This document shows positions 1 to 5,840 of a stretch of 5,840 nucleotides of DNA, piece after piece. Positions within the stretch are counted from its first letter, which is position 1; every line of letters begins with the position of its first letter. The position numbers and the translations under genes were made by a program. This stretch comes from Terriglobia bacterium (lineage in GTDB: Bacteria > Acidobacteriota > Terriglobia > UBA7540). The notes under the pieces were generated by a model. It was not told the DNA's origin. It saw only the letters and a list, made by a program, of their open reading frames with translations, and ran no database searches. The stretch lies in contig JASHTO010000361.1 in assembly GCA_030040515.1 (NCBI GenBank), positions 1 through 5,840 on the forward strand, read 5' to 3'.

Positions 1-1694
1 ACGGTCTTGGTGGATCTTCCATTCCCCAGGCCCCAGGCGAAGTCCAGGCGCGGCGCGAAATCGGCATGATCCCGAATGTGATCCTGGGTTTCGAGCCGCA
101 CGCCGCCGCTCAGGGTCAAATTGGAGCGCGGCTTCCAATCGTCTTCCACATAGGGCTCAAAATCGAAGTAGCCCACCGTGGCGAGGGGATTTCCGACGGT
201 GAGTGAGAACAGGCTCGCTCCGCCGCCATTGGCTTGAATCTGCGCGGGAGTCAAGCCGGCTTGCAAGCCCTGCTCGGTAATCTGGTAGGCCGCGATCGAG
301 GGAAACGTAAACGAGCCGCCGAAGTCAGAAGTCGAGGTGGAGGATTCCGGGTCGTCGCGGAGCCTGAGTCCGAACTTCAAGAAATTCTTTTTCAAAGTGA
401 CCGAGGTGTAATCCTGAAGCTCGTAGGAATCTTCAACGGTATAGCTGTTTCCCCCGCCGTAACCTCCGCCGTTGAAGGCCCCCGCGACGGAGATCGCAGC
501 CAATGAGCTGTTGGGAATCGCCTGGGAAGCGTCGCGATAGAATCGGAAGCGAAGCTCCGTTACGGCCTTCGGGCTGATCACCTGCGCGTCGCTAAACTGA
601 AAGCTCTGATAACGTTCACTGGTGTTGTAACCCTCGGAGGGGAGCGTGAACCCGCCTACGGTTGGGTCCGTTTCGCTGTTATCCCAAAGATGATAGCGGA
701 AGCTGAAGGTGTTGTTGTTCCCAAATTGCGTGTCGATCCGCGGGCTGAGTTCCGTCTGCACCCTCGGCGTGGGCACCGATTGGATAGTCGTCGTCTGGTT
801 GAAATTCTCGTCCAGGGTAATGGCGTTTACAATTCCCTCGTCTTCAATGTCGCGACGCTGAGCGTCAAAGAAGAATGAGGTCTTTTTGTTGAGCGGCCCG
901 CCCACATTTCCGCTGTATAACTCAGAATGATAGCCGGGAATTTCCGTGGCGTAGGGATTTCGGGTGTTGAACGCCGCATCGTTGCCGTCTACGAAGACTT
1001 GGCCGTGGAATTTATCCGTGCCTGGCTTGGTGAGGATCTCAATTCTTCCGTATCCGAGGGTGTCGTACTCCGCGGAGAAGGGGTTCTGATTGATGCGAAC
1101 CTCGCGAATGGACGACTTGGGAGGTAATTGGCCGCCGGTAAATCCGTCGATGTAGATCTGGCCGCCGTTGGGGCCGGCGGAGGGTCCGGCCAAAGCTTCC
1201 AGTTCGGACTGCAACTCATCGGGATCGTCCGAGAGCGATTCCAGATCCTTCCCGGAGATTACCAACTGGCTGGCGTTTTCCTCGGGGTTCACGCTGACCT
1301 TATTCTCATTCTCCTCGGTTACCGTAATCTGCTGCTTCTCCACCGCCACCGCCAGTTGGGCATTCGCGGTCTGCGACTGGCCGCGAGCAATGCTGACGGG
1401 CTTCACAAAATTCTCAAAACCCTTCAGGCTGATGGTGAGTGTATAGGCGCCCGGAGCGAGATTGCGAAAGATGTACTTGCCTTGCGCGTCGGTTTGGGCG
1501 TTCAGCGTCGTTCCGCCGGGTCCGGTCAATGAAACGGTCAGGCCGGGAATGGCCGCACCGGAAGGATCAAGCACCTGACCGCGCAAATTTCCGCCGGCGA
1601 TTGGCGCGCGGGAAGCCTGGGCGAAGATTGAAGCGGGCAGGAAAAGAAATGAAAACAGGATTACGTAGAACAACATGCGTACGTGTTGTGACAA
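1..1694 (-). CDS. TonB-dependent receptor, Oar-like, with N-terminal carboxypeptidase-regulatory-like domain (partial, C-terminus outside window)
   Basis: This is an outer-membrane receptor that would import a ligand using TonB energy; the ligand is not identifiable. My reading of the minus strand gives 564 uninterrupted codons that run off the left edge. Residues 1-26 form a signal peptide (hydrophobic core FYVILFSFLFLPASIF, then AQA). Residues about 37-118 form a carboxypeptidase-regulatory-like beta-sandwich (RGQVLDPSGAAIPG, then DAQGKYIFRNLAPGAYTL). Residues about 140-230 resemble the plug, with the motifs GPNGGQIYIDGF and GYGRIEILTKPGTDKFHG. From about 231 the sequence is barrel-like, with alternating aromatic strands and loops such as YSGNVGGPLNKKTSFFF. 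I chose the TTG at 1694 because it lies 10 bases from a GAGGAG ribosome-binding site and gives a leader containing HVR. The ATG at 1676 is in frame but 28 bases from that site. An in-frame TAA at 1721-1719 bounds the frame. Receptors of this type in Acidobacteriota are usually much longer, so the missing part is probably several hundred residues. Family assignment is firm; substrate is unknown. Confidence 0.93.
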   Translation of the reverse strand, partial: MSQHVRMLFYVILFSFLFLPASIFAQASRAPIAGGNLRGQVLDPSGAAIPGLTVSLTGPGGTTLNAQTDAQGKYIFRNLAPGAYTLTISLKGFENFVKPVSIARGQSQTANAQLAVAVEKQQITVTEENENKVSVNPEENASQLVISGKDLESLSDDPDELQSELEALAGPSAGPNGGQIYIDGFTGGQLPPKSSIREVRINQNPFSAEYDTLGYGRIEILTKPGTDKFHGQVFVDGNDAAFNTRNPYATEIPGYHSELYSGNVGGPLNKKTSFFFDAQRRDIEDEGIVNAITLDENFNQTTTIQSVPTPRVQTELSPRIDTQFGNNNTFSFRYHLWDNSETDPTVGGFTLPSEGYNTSERYQSFQFSDAQVISPKAVTELRFRFYRDASQAIPNSSLAAISVAGAFNGGGYGGGNSYTVEDSYELQDYTSVTLKKNFLKFGLRLRDDPESSTSTSDFGGSFTFPSIAAYQITEQGLQAGLTPAQIQANGGGASLFSLTVGNPLATVGYFDFEPYVEDDWKPRSNLTLSGGVRLETQDHIRDHADFAPRLDFAWGLGNGRSTKT

Positions 1695-1819
1695 GTTCGA
1701 TTTTCTCCTCGAGAGCGATTAGCGCGGAAATGTGCCGGAGTATTTTCAGTAGCGAGAGGTTGCGGATCGCCCCCGAGTTCCTTGCAATAATCTCGCCTAA
1801 CTTGCCTTTAAGGGGAAAA
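1695..1819 (-). other. Spacer between the DUF5666-like gene and the receptor gene
   Basis: This 125-base gap separates two minus-strand genes. I see no strong hairpin followed by a T-run on the minus strand, and no convincing promoter pair, so read-through from the upstream gene into the receptor gene is possible. It contains the receptor's ribosome-binding site and a 9-base near-palindrome, CCTTTAAGG, at 1805-1813 just after the upstream stop codon. A frame stays open through the spacer on the minus strand (1848-1567), but it overlaps both real genes and has no recognisable motif. Confidence 0.5.
1705..1710 (-). promoter_or_regulatory. Ribosome-binding site of the TonB-dependent receptor
   Basis: The minus strand reads GAGGAG here. 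It is 10 bases upstream of an in-frame TTG (1694-1692) and 28 bases upstream of the first in-frame ATG (1676-1674). The spacing favours the TTG as the true start, which adds six residues (MSQHVR) before the hydrophobic core of the signal peptide. Confidence 0.6.
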
Positions 1820-2995
1820 CTACGGTCCTCCTCCACCGGTGTCACCACCGCCTCCGGAGCTCAGATTCCAGCTCCCCAGATTTACGTCACCGCCGCCCTT
1901 GGGCTGCGCGGCGAGAATGGGTTCCACACCGGTAAGGATATAAATGGCCGTTACTTCCGAAGGATTAGTCCCCTCAGAACTGAAAATGACTACGGGTTCA
2001 CCACGAGTAAGATCAGAAAGCTTGATAGCCGGTAATCGTTCGAGTGCCTGGCTGAAGTTGCCGCGCATTCCTCCGCCCCCGCCCCGCATGCCTTGGCCGT
2101 TGCCGCCGCCCGTGGGAGGGCCGCCTCCGGACCTTGCCAGCGTCGTCCCCGTGCTGAGCCCGGCGATCATCTGTGCCATATATTCAGGGAGCTGGTGCAT
2201 TTTGCAATCGGCATTGGCATGAACCAGGATGGGCTTATTCGTCGAAAGATTTTTTACGGTCAAACTGTTGGCTTGGGCATCCACCGAAATGACCGTGGCG
2301 CCGATATTGTGGAACGTTCCGGAAACGATTTTTTCCGCGGCGTACTGACTTTTGTCATCACTCGCCGTGCCCAGGGCGCGCAACTGGTCTCCGACGTTGA
2401 TCCCCGCAAAGTTGCTGGGCTGAGCGTCAGAGAATTGTATGGAATTTGGTGCATACCGCAGGAATTGGGTTTTCGCGGTGGTGGTGAGGATAACCGGGTG
2501 CGTCAAATTTCCCGGCGTCGGCGGGTGGTTGGGGACGGCGATAGTTAATTCCAGTTTTGCGGGGTCCTCGCTCTTCACCACGCCTTCAATTCCGCGCGTC
2601 TGCCAATCCTTCACCTCGGCTTCGTGAACGTCGGAAATCTCTTCTCGCGTCATCACCACGACGCGCAGGGCTTGAATAGTTTGCTGGTCATCGCCGAGGC
2701 GGCCAAGAACCACTGCCCGGTCACCCACCGCGATATCCCCAACGGTGATGGGGGTCGTGGTCTTTAAATCCTTAGACCCGCGCAGAACCCTGACGTTGTC
2801 GGGGAGCACCACCGGCACGTCACCTTTGTCCGTATGGAGGGTCAAATGGCCCGGCTGGATTTCCTTAACGTCCCCTACAGCCTTTGCCACCGAGGAGGCG
2901 GAGGCATTCTGCGCGGGGGCTCCCATTCCTACGGGACCGCCCGCAAACAGAAACCACGCCAATATTGTTAAAAGGAAAGAACTTACCTTCCGCAC
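1820..2995 (-). CDS. Secreted protein with three DUF5666-like modules and glycine-rich segments
   Basis: This is a 391-residue exported protein of unknown function. Residues 1-26 are a signal peptide (MRK, then a hydrophobic stretch ending GMGA). Three similar modules follow. Module 1 (about 37-115) runs from AVGDVKEIQPGHLTL to ITVGDIAVGDRAVVLGRL. Module 2 (about 135-228) runs from GIEGVVKSEDPAKLEL to INVGDQLRALGTA. Module 3 (about 230-358) runs from GATVISVDAQANSLTVKN to LTRGEPVVIFSSEG. Each has an opening G-x-V strand, an L-T-L-type strand and a late 'VGD/RGE' turn before another strand, which is the pattern of DUF5666 beta-barrel repeats. A glycine-rich insert (289-312) splits module 3, and the last 25 residues are another Gly/Ser-rich tail ending in proline. 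The start is GTG at 2995, with GGGGGAG seven bases upstream; an in-frame TAA at 3031-3029 leaves no better start. The gene ends 125 bases before the receptor on the same strand. The domain call is by eye; the biochemical role is unknown. Confidence 0.85.
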   Translation of the reverse strand: MRKVSSFLLTILAWFLFAGGPVGMGAPAQNASASSVAKAVGDVKEIQPGHLTLHTDKGDVPVVLPDNVRVLRGSKDLKTTTPITVGDIAVGDRAVVLGRLGDDQQTIQALRVVVMTREEISDVHEAEVKDWQTRGIEGVVKSEDPAKLELTIAVPNHPPTPGNLTHPVILTTTAKTQFLRYAPNSIQFSDAQPSNFAGINVGDQLRALGTASDDKSQYAAEKIVSGTFHNIGATVISVDAQANSLTVKNLSTNKPILVHANADCKMHQLPEYMAQMIAGLSTGTTLARSGGGPPTGGGNGQGMRGGGGGMRGNFSQALERLPAIKLSDLTRGEPVVIFSSEGTNPSEVTAIYILTGVEPILAAQPKGGGDVNLGSWNLSSGGGGDTGGGGP

Positions 2996-3002
2996 CCCGA
3001 AT

Positions 3003-3009
3003 CTCCCCC
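3003..3009 (-). promoter_or_regulatory. Ribosome-binding site supporting the GTG start of the DUF5666-like gene
   Basis: The minus strand reads GGGGGAG, seven bases before the GTG at 2995-2993. No in-frame ATG lies between that GTG and the upstream stop at 3031-3029, so this site decides the start. Confidence 0.65.
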
Positions 3010-3164
3010 AAGGTTGTAATAGACGATTTTACAATGTTCTGCGTTACTCTTGCTTGAACTTTTTTGGTTTACCCACTTTGTCCGGATATGCGGCACGACC
3101 CTCCCATTCAGGTTTGATGCTTCAACAAATCAGAAAGGAATTGCCAAAAGGCCGTCACGCCGGC

Positions 3165-3193
3165 TTGTGCCTGAACGCGGTCGGATGTAGATT
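3165..3193 (+). promoter_or_regulatory. Candidate sigma-70-type promoter of the hydrolase gene
   Basis: TTGTGC (3165-3170) and TAGATT (3188-3193) are separated by exactly 17 bases and resemble -35 and -10 boxes. Transcription would begin near 3200, about 27 bases before the ATG. Both boxes are imperfect, and chance matches of this quality are common. Confidence 0.35.
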
Positions 3194-3197
3194 ACAG

Positions 3198-3212
3198 GTC
3201 CTTTCCAAGGAC
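3198..3212 (+). other. Small perfect hairpin just before the hydrolase ribosome-binding site
   Basis: GTCCTT (3198-3203) pairs fully with AAGGAC (3207-3212) around a three-base TCC loop. It ends two bases before the AAGGAG ribosome-binding site. If transcription starts at the candidate promoter, the hairpin sits at the 5' end of the message and could stabilise it or affect ribosome access. A role is speculative. Confidence 0.35.
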
Positions 3213-3213
3213 G

Positions 3214-3219
3214 AAGGAG
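3214..3219 (+). promoter_or_regulatory. Ribosome-binding site of the hydrolase
   Basis: AAGGAG lies seven bases upstream of the ATG at 3227-3229. This fixes the start that gives the twin-arginine leader. Confidence 0.75.
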
Positions 3220-3226
3220 CAGACTC

Positions 3227-5173
3227 ATGGACCGGCGAAGATTCGTGTGCGATTCATTAATTTCCCTCGCGGGATTCTCGAGATTGGTCTCCGTTCCCGC
3301 GGCCAAAGGATCAGGCCCGCGAGCTTGGGCCGCTCTTCGGATTCCTGCGGAATCGCTCGCCGGAGATTTATTCCCCACGAATCTCCCCGGCTCCGAGTGG
3401 GTGCAGTTTCCCGCCGCGGGGTTTTCGCACCCTGTCACGGGCGTGATTTACCGCAAGTCTTCGCCCGCGACCAACGGGATGCCGCTCGGCGGCATCGATA
3501 CCGGCTGCATCGACCTTGAGACCAGCGGCCTGTGGGGCTACTCCACCATCTTCAACAGCCACGTGCCACGCCGCGGCCCTCTCAACTTGCCGCTTCTTGG
3601 GCTCAGCGTGGGCGGGCACACCTGGGTGCTTTGCGATCCCAAGCAAATCAAGCAGTACCAAACTACCGACGGTGTGCTTCCCATCGAGAGCTACAACTCG
3701 GAATTGCAATTTGACAGCGTTCGCGTGCCCACTGAAATTCACTATTGGGGACACTACCCGATTGCCGACATCCAATTCGAAACCGATGCTCCCGTTCGCG
3801 TGAGCCTTCGCGCCTGGTCGCCTTTCATTCCCGGTGATATTGAAGCCTCACTGCTTCCCGGCATGGTGTTGGAAGTTCATCTTCTAAATTCCAGCGGCGA
3901 CTCGCAGCATGGAACATTGGCATTCAGCTTCAGCGGGCCGACGCACAAGGAAACCGATGCGGAGCAATATTCCCGCCAATCGCTCGAGGGCGAGGCGGAA
4001 CACTTGACCGGCGTGCTGGTGAACGGCGGATGGACGAGCACACCCTTGATGGCGCCGCGCGCAAGTTATGTGCTGGGCGTGATCGGTGAAGATGAAGTCC
4101 GGTTGGGCGGCGAGCTCGGCAAGGACGCCGAAGCGTGGGCTAAAATTGCGCAACAACTTCCCGAGGCGTCGTTGAATCATGGCGGCTCCTCTGCGGCAGT
4201 GGATTTCGAACTCGCTGCGGGCGTGGATCGCGTGGTCCGATTCCTGGTGACGTGGCACAGTCCGCAATGGAAGGGCGGGGGGCATCCATCCTCGGACCAG
4301 GGTGGCACATTTACCCACATGTACGCTCTGCGCTATCGCAGCGCGCGTGCGGCAGCGCTGCTCCTGGCGCGACGGCACGCTTCGCTGCTCGAGCGAACCC
4401 TGGCGTGGCAGGAGGTGATTTATTCCGACCCCGCGCTTCCCGGCTGGCTGCAAGATGCGCTGATCAACAATCTGCACTTGATAACCGAGACCGGTATGTG
4501 GGCCGCGGGCGGGCCTCCGCTTCCCGACTGGGTGCGCCCCGAGGACGGTTTGTTCGGTATGGACGAGTGCCCGCGCGGCTGCCCGCAGATCGAGTGCATT
4601 CCGTGCAGCTTTTACGGGAATATTCCGGTGGTCTACTTTTTCCCGGAGTTGGCGCTTTCCACCCTGCGCGGATACAAAGGGTACATGTATCCCGAGGGCG
4701 CGGCGCCGTGGATTTTCGGCGGCGTTACGGGAGCAACACCGCCGCTCAACATGAACACTCCCACACGGGGCTACCAATTGACGCTCAACGGTCTTTGCTA
4801 CGCCGCGATGGTTGACCGCTACGCCCTCTGCTGGGGTCGCGAGAAAAGTTTCGCTGATGAGTTCTACGAATCGGTGAAGCGCAACACGATTTTCACCATC
4901 AACCTGCGCTCTGAATACGCGCCCGGAGACCGCGTGATCAGCATGCCCACAGGAAACGAAGGCACGGAGTGGTTTGAAGCCGGCAAGCCCGGATGGTCCG
5001 GCATGGTGGCGCACGTGGGCGGCCTGCACCTGGCGGAATTGCGCATCGCGCAGAAGATGGCCGAGCAGGTGGGCGATGCTGATTTCGCGCGCCAATGCCG
5101 TGAGTGGATCGAGGCGGGCATAAATTCCATGGAAACCAAAATGTGGGCGGGAAATTACTACCTGAATTTCTAG
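3227..5173 (+). CDS. GH116 / DUF608-type glycoside hydrolase (GBA2-like), Tat-exported, cut short by an in-frame amber codon
   Basis: This 648-residue product matches the GH116 (bile acid beta-glucosidase/GBA2-like) family, whose members hydrolyse beta-glucosides, xylosides or related glycosides. Residues 2-7 (DRRRFV) plus a hydrophobic stretch ending near VPAA look like a Tat leader, so export is likely, although Arg19 interrupts the hydrophobic part. The N-terminal beta-sandwich domain covers about 70-345, with GMPLGGIDTGCIDL (85-98), HYPIADIQFETDAPV (176-190) and RAWSPFIPGD (195-204). The helical (alpha/alpha)6 catalytic domain starts near 400, with LPGWLQDALINNLHLIT (404-420). By eye Glu447 in GMDEC aligns with the family nucleophile; the acid/base region is GTEWFEAGKPGW (579-590), followed by GGLHLAELRIA. 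TAG at 5171-5173 ends the frame after NYYLNF, before the conserved GYQxDGQW segment, so this product lacks the last part of the catalytic domain. The frame continues intact to 5704; the full protein would be about 825 residues. Family confidence is high, substrate low, and activity of the truncated form doubtful. Confidence 0.88.
   Translation: MDRRRFVCDSLISLAGFSRLVSVPAAKGSGPRAWAALRIPAESLAGDLFPTNLPGSEWVQFPAAGFSHPVTGVIYRKSSPATNGMPLGGIDTGCIDLETSGLWGYSTIFNSHVPRRGPLNLPLLGLSVGGHTWVLCDPKQIKQYQTTDGVLPIESYNSELQFDSVRVPTEIHYWGHYPIADIQFETDAPVRVSLRAWSPFIPGDIEASLLPGMVLEVHLLNSSGDSQHGTLAFSFSGPTHKETDAEQYSRQSLEGEAEHLTGVLVNGGWTSTPLMAPRASYVLGVIGEDEVRLGGELGKDAEAWAKIAQQLPEASLNHGGSSAAVDFELAAGVDRVVRFLVTWHSPQWKGGGHPSSDQGGTFTHMYALRYRSARAAALLLARRHASLLERTLAWQEVIYSDPALPGWLQDALINNLHLITETGMWAAGGPPLPDWVRPEDGLFGMDECPRGCPQIECIPCSFYGNIPVVYFFPELALSTLRGYKGYMYPEGAAPWIFGGVTGATPPLNMNTPTRGYQLTLNGLCYAAMVDRYALCWGREKSFADEFYESVKRNTIFTINLRSEYAPGDRVISMPTGNEGTEWFEAGKPGWSGMVAHVGGLHLAELRIAQKMAEQVGDADFARQCREWIEAGINSMETKMWAGNYYLNF
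5171..5173 (+). other. In-frame TAG interrupting the hydrolase gene
   Basis: A single amber codon at codon position 649 separates two parts of one conserved domain in the same frame. Tyr (TAC/TAT) or Trp (TGG) codons are each one base from TAG and would fit the aromatic context NYYLNF-x-EPETG. No frameshift accompanies it. It may be a true nonsense mutation, a read or assembly error, or a read-through site; the sequence alone cannot decide. Confidence 0.85.
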
Positions 5174-5704
5174 GAGCCCGAAACGGGAACGAAATCCGAC
5201 CTAGTTTTCGGCTACCAGATGGATGGCCAGTGGGTGGCGGACTTTCACAGTCTCGCTCCGGTGTTCCGCCCCGAGCGAGTGAAGCAGACACTCGCGACCA
5301 TCGCGCGCTGCAACGTGGCGCTGAGCAAAACCGGCGCCGTGAATTACGCGCACGCAGACGGCAGCCCCGCGCCCGTGGGCGGTTATGGAACCTACAGCTA
5401 TTTTCCACCGGAAGTCCTGATGCTCGCCATGACCTACATGTACGCGGGCCAGCGCGAGTTCGGTTTGGACCTGGCGCGTCGCTGCTGGCACAACATCACC
5501 TGCACGTGGCGCTACACCTGGGACGCCCCCAACATCATGCGCGGCGACAGGGACACAGGTGAGTCCGTCTACGGCCACGATTACTATCAGGACATGATGC
5601 TCTGGTCGCTGCCCGCCGCAATGGCAGGACAATCCATGGATGGGGTAGTAAAACCCGGCGGACTGGTGGACCGCGTCCTGAAGGGCGGACAATCGACAGG
5701 CTAG
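5174..5704 (+). pseudogene. C-terminal remainder of the GH116 / DUF608-type hydrolase, after the amber codon
   Basis: These 176 codons continue the hydrolase frame without any further stop or shift and finish at TAG 5702-5704. They hold the end of the helical catalytic domain: EPETGTKSDLVFGYQMDGQW (residues 650-669 of the full protein), VNYAHADGSP, GTYSYFPPEVLMLAMTYMYAG, TWRYTWDAPNIMRGD, and GHDYYQDMMLWSLPAAMAGQ near the end, which matches the family's closing aromatic helix. The only nearby start is ATG 5219, in the middle of the conserved GYQMDGQW motif and without a ribosome-binding site. An AGGAG overlaps the amber codon (5172-5176) but has no start codon at a usable distance. Independent translation is therefore unlikely. 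If the amber codon is an error or is read through, this is simply the C-terminus of the 825-residue enzyme. Confidence 0.8.
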
Positions 5705-5840
5705 ATAAAACAGCCTATATTCGTGAGTTTTGGGACGCGATTGCGAAGCGGGCGGTGAGGGCTGTCCGGGCAGCGCTGACTTTTGCCTGCTTTGCGCCTT
5801 GGCGTCTTTACGTGACGTGTTTTTCTTTTGAGTAGATTTT
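5705..5840. other. Non-coding region downstream of the hydrolase
   Basis: No gene is supported in these 136 bases. An inverted pair GCTG/CAGC lies at 5761-5774, and an 8-base periodic repeat sits at 5791-5814 (listed separately). A T-rich tract (5820-5829) follows a weak stem CGTC/GACG (5803-5806 with 5814-5817), which could serve as a weak transcription terminator for the hydrolase, but the stem is only four to five pairs. Confidence 0.5.
5791..5814. repeat. Three degenerate 8-base units of the intergenic 'GCAAAGACGCAAAGGCG' type
   Basis: The plus strand reads as three successive 8-base units: TTTGCGCC, TTGGCGTC and TTTACGTG. Read on the minus strand this is CACGTAAAGACGCCAAGG and onwards, which resembles the degenerate 'ACGCAAAGACGCAAAGG' sequences that I recall from intergenic DNA of many bacteria. 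The resemblance is from memory and would need a genome-wide search. Confidence 0.45.

Larger units (their letters stand above)
2996..3226. promoter_or_regulatory. Divergent promoter region between the DUF5666-like gene and the hydrolase gene
   Basis: This 231-base gap separates genes pointing away from each other, so promoters for both directions should lie here. On the minus strand a TAAAAT (3031-3026) is a possible -10 box, giving a leader of roughly 24 bases before the GTG. No good -35 sits at the usual distance from it: TTCAAG at 3058-3053 is 21 bases away. The plus-strand candidate is listed separately. I see no clear operator and no coding frame in the gap. Confidence 0.5.

Noticed and set aside
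1..1694. Several plus-strand frames of 60-200 codons over the receptor gene
   Set aside because: They are antisense shadows; the minus-strand translation gives a continuous and clearly recognisable receptor with signal peptide, regulatory-like domain and plug.
1567..1848. 93-codon minus-strand frame covering the spacer between the two minus-strand genes
   Set aside because: It overlaps the end of the DUF5666-like gene and the start of the receptor gene in another frame, lacks a ribosome-binding site I can see, and its composition becomes arginine-rich nonsense within the receptor gene.
2745..3260. 171-codon plus-strand frame across the divergent promoter region
   Set aside because: It is antisense to the DUF5666-like gene, crosses the promoter region and runs into the hydrolase start in another frame; the protein has no family features.
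3884..5095. Long open frame of 403 codons on the minus strand
   Set aside because: It lies wholly inside the hydrolase gene on the opposite strand, has no recognisable motif, and such antisense frames are common in G+C-rich genes with strong codon bias.
5172..5176. AGGAG overlapping the amber codon as a reinitiation signal
   Set aside because: No ATG, GTG or TTG lies within the usual distance downstream; the nearest in-frame start is over 40 bases away.
5219..5704. Independent gene starting at ATG 5219
   Set aside because: The ATG is inside the conserved GYQMDGQW segment of the hydrolase, has no ribosome-binding site, and the frame is continuous with the upstream hydrolase except for one amber codon.
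5755..5835. Short frame beginning GTG after the hydrolase
   Set aside because: It is only about 26 codons, has no ribosome-binding site, and runs through the 8-base repeat.

Overview
The window holds three protein-coding loci and looks like a piece of a Gram-negative soil-type bacterium, most likely an acidobacterium. This placement is inference from gene content only: an Oar-like TonB-dependent receptor with an N-terminal carboxypeptidase-regulatory-like domain, a secreted protein made of DUF5666-like modules, and a Tat-exported GH116-type glycosidase. G+C is fairly high by eye and the start codons are mixed (TTG, GTG, ATG).

Layout. Bases 1-1694 (minus strand) carry the N-terminal 564 codons of the TonB-dependent receptor, which runs off the left edge. 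Bases 1695-1819 are a short spacer. Bases 1820-2995 (minus) encode a 391-residue secreted protein with three DUF5666-like beta modules and glycine-rich segments. It lies directly upstream of the receptor on the same strand, so the two may be co-transcribed. Bases 2996-3226 are a divergent promoter region. Bases 3227-5704 (plus) encode a glycoside hydrolase related to GH116 / DUF608 (the GBA2-like family). It is interrupted by one in-frame amber codon at 5171-5173, and the reading frame then continues intact for 176 codons. Bases 5705-5840 are non-coding and hold an 8-base periodic repeat of a type that recurs in intergenic DNA of many bacteria.

How the parts may work together. The receptor would move a ligand across the outer membrane. 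The DUF5666-like protein is probably exported to the periplasm or cell surface, with no known activity. The Tat-type leader would send the hydrolase to the periplasm, where it could cleave a glucoside or related glycoside. A link between the hydrolase and the receptor is possible, but only proximity supports it: the genes are divergent, and no SusD-like partner or sugar regulator is in view.

The points most worth a second look are the single nonsense codon in an otherwise undamaged hydrolase, and the divergent active-site segments of that enzyme (a four-cysteine cluster beside the predicted nucleophile and an altered acid/base motif). I did not find a defence system, CRISPR array, insertion sequence, tRNA or rRNA.
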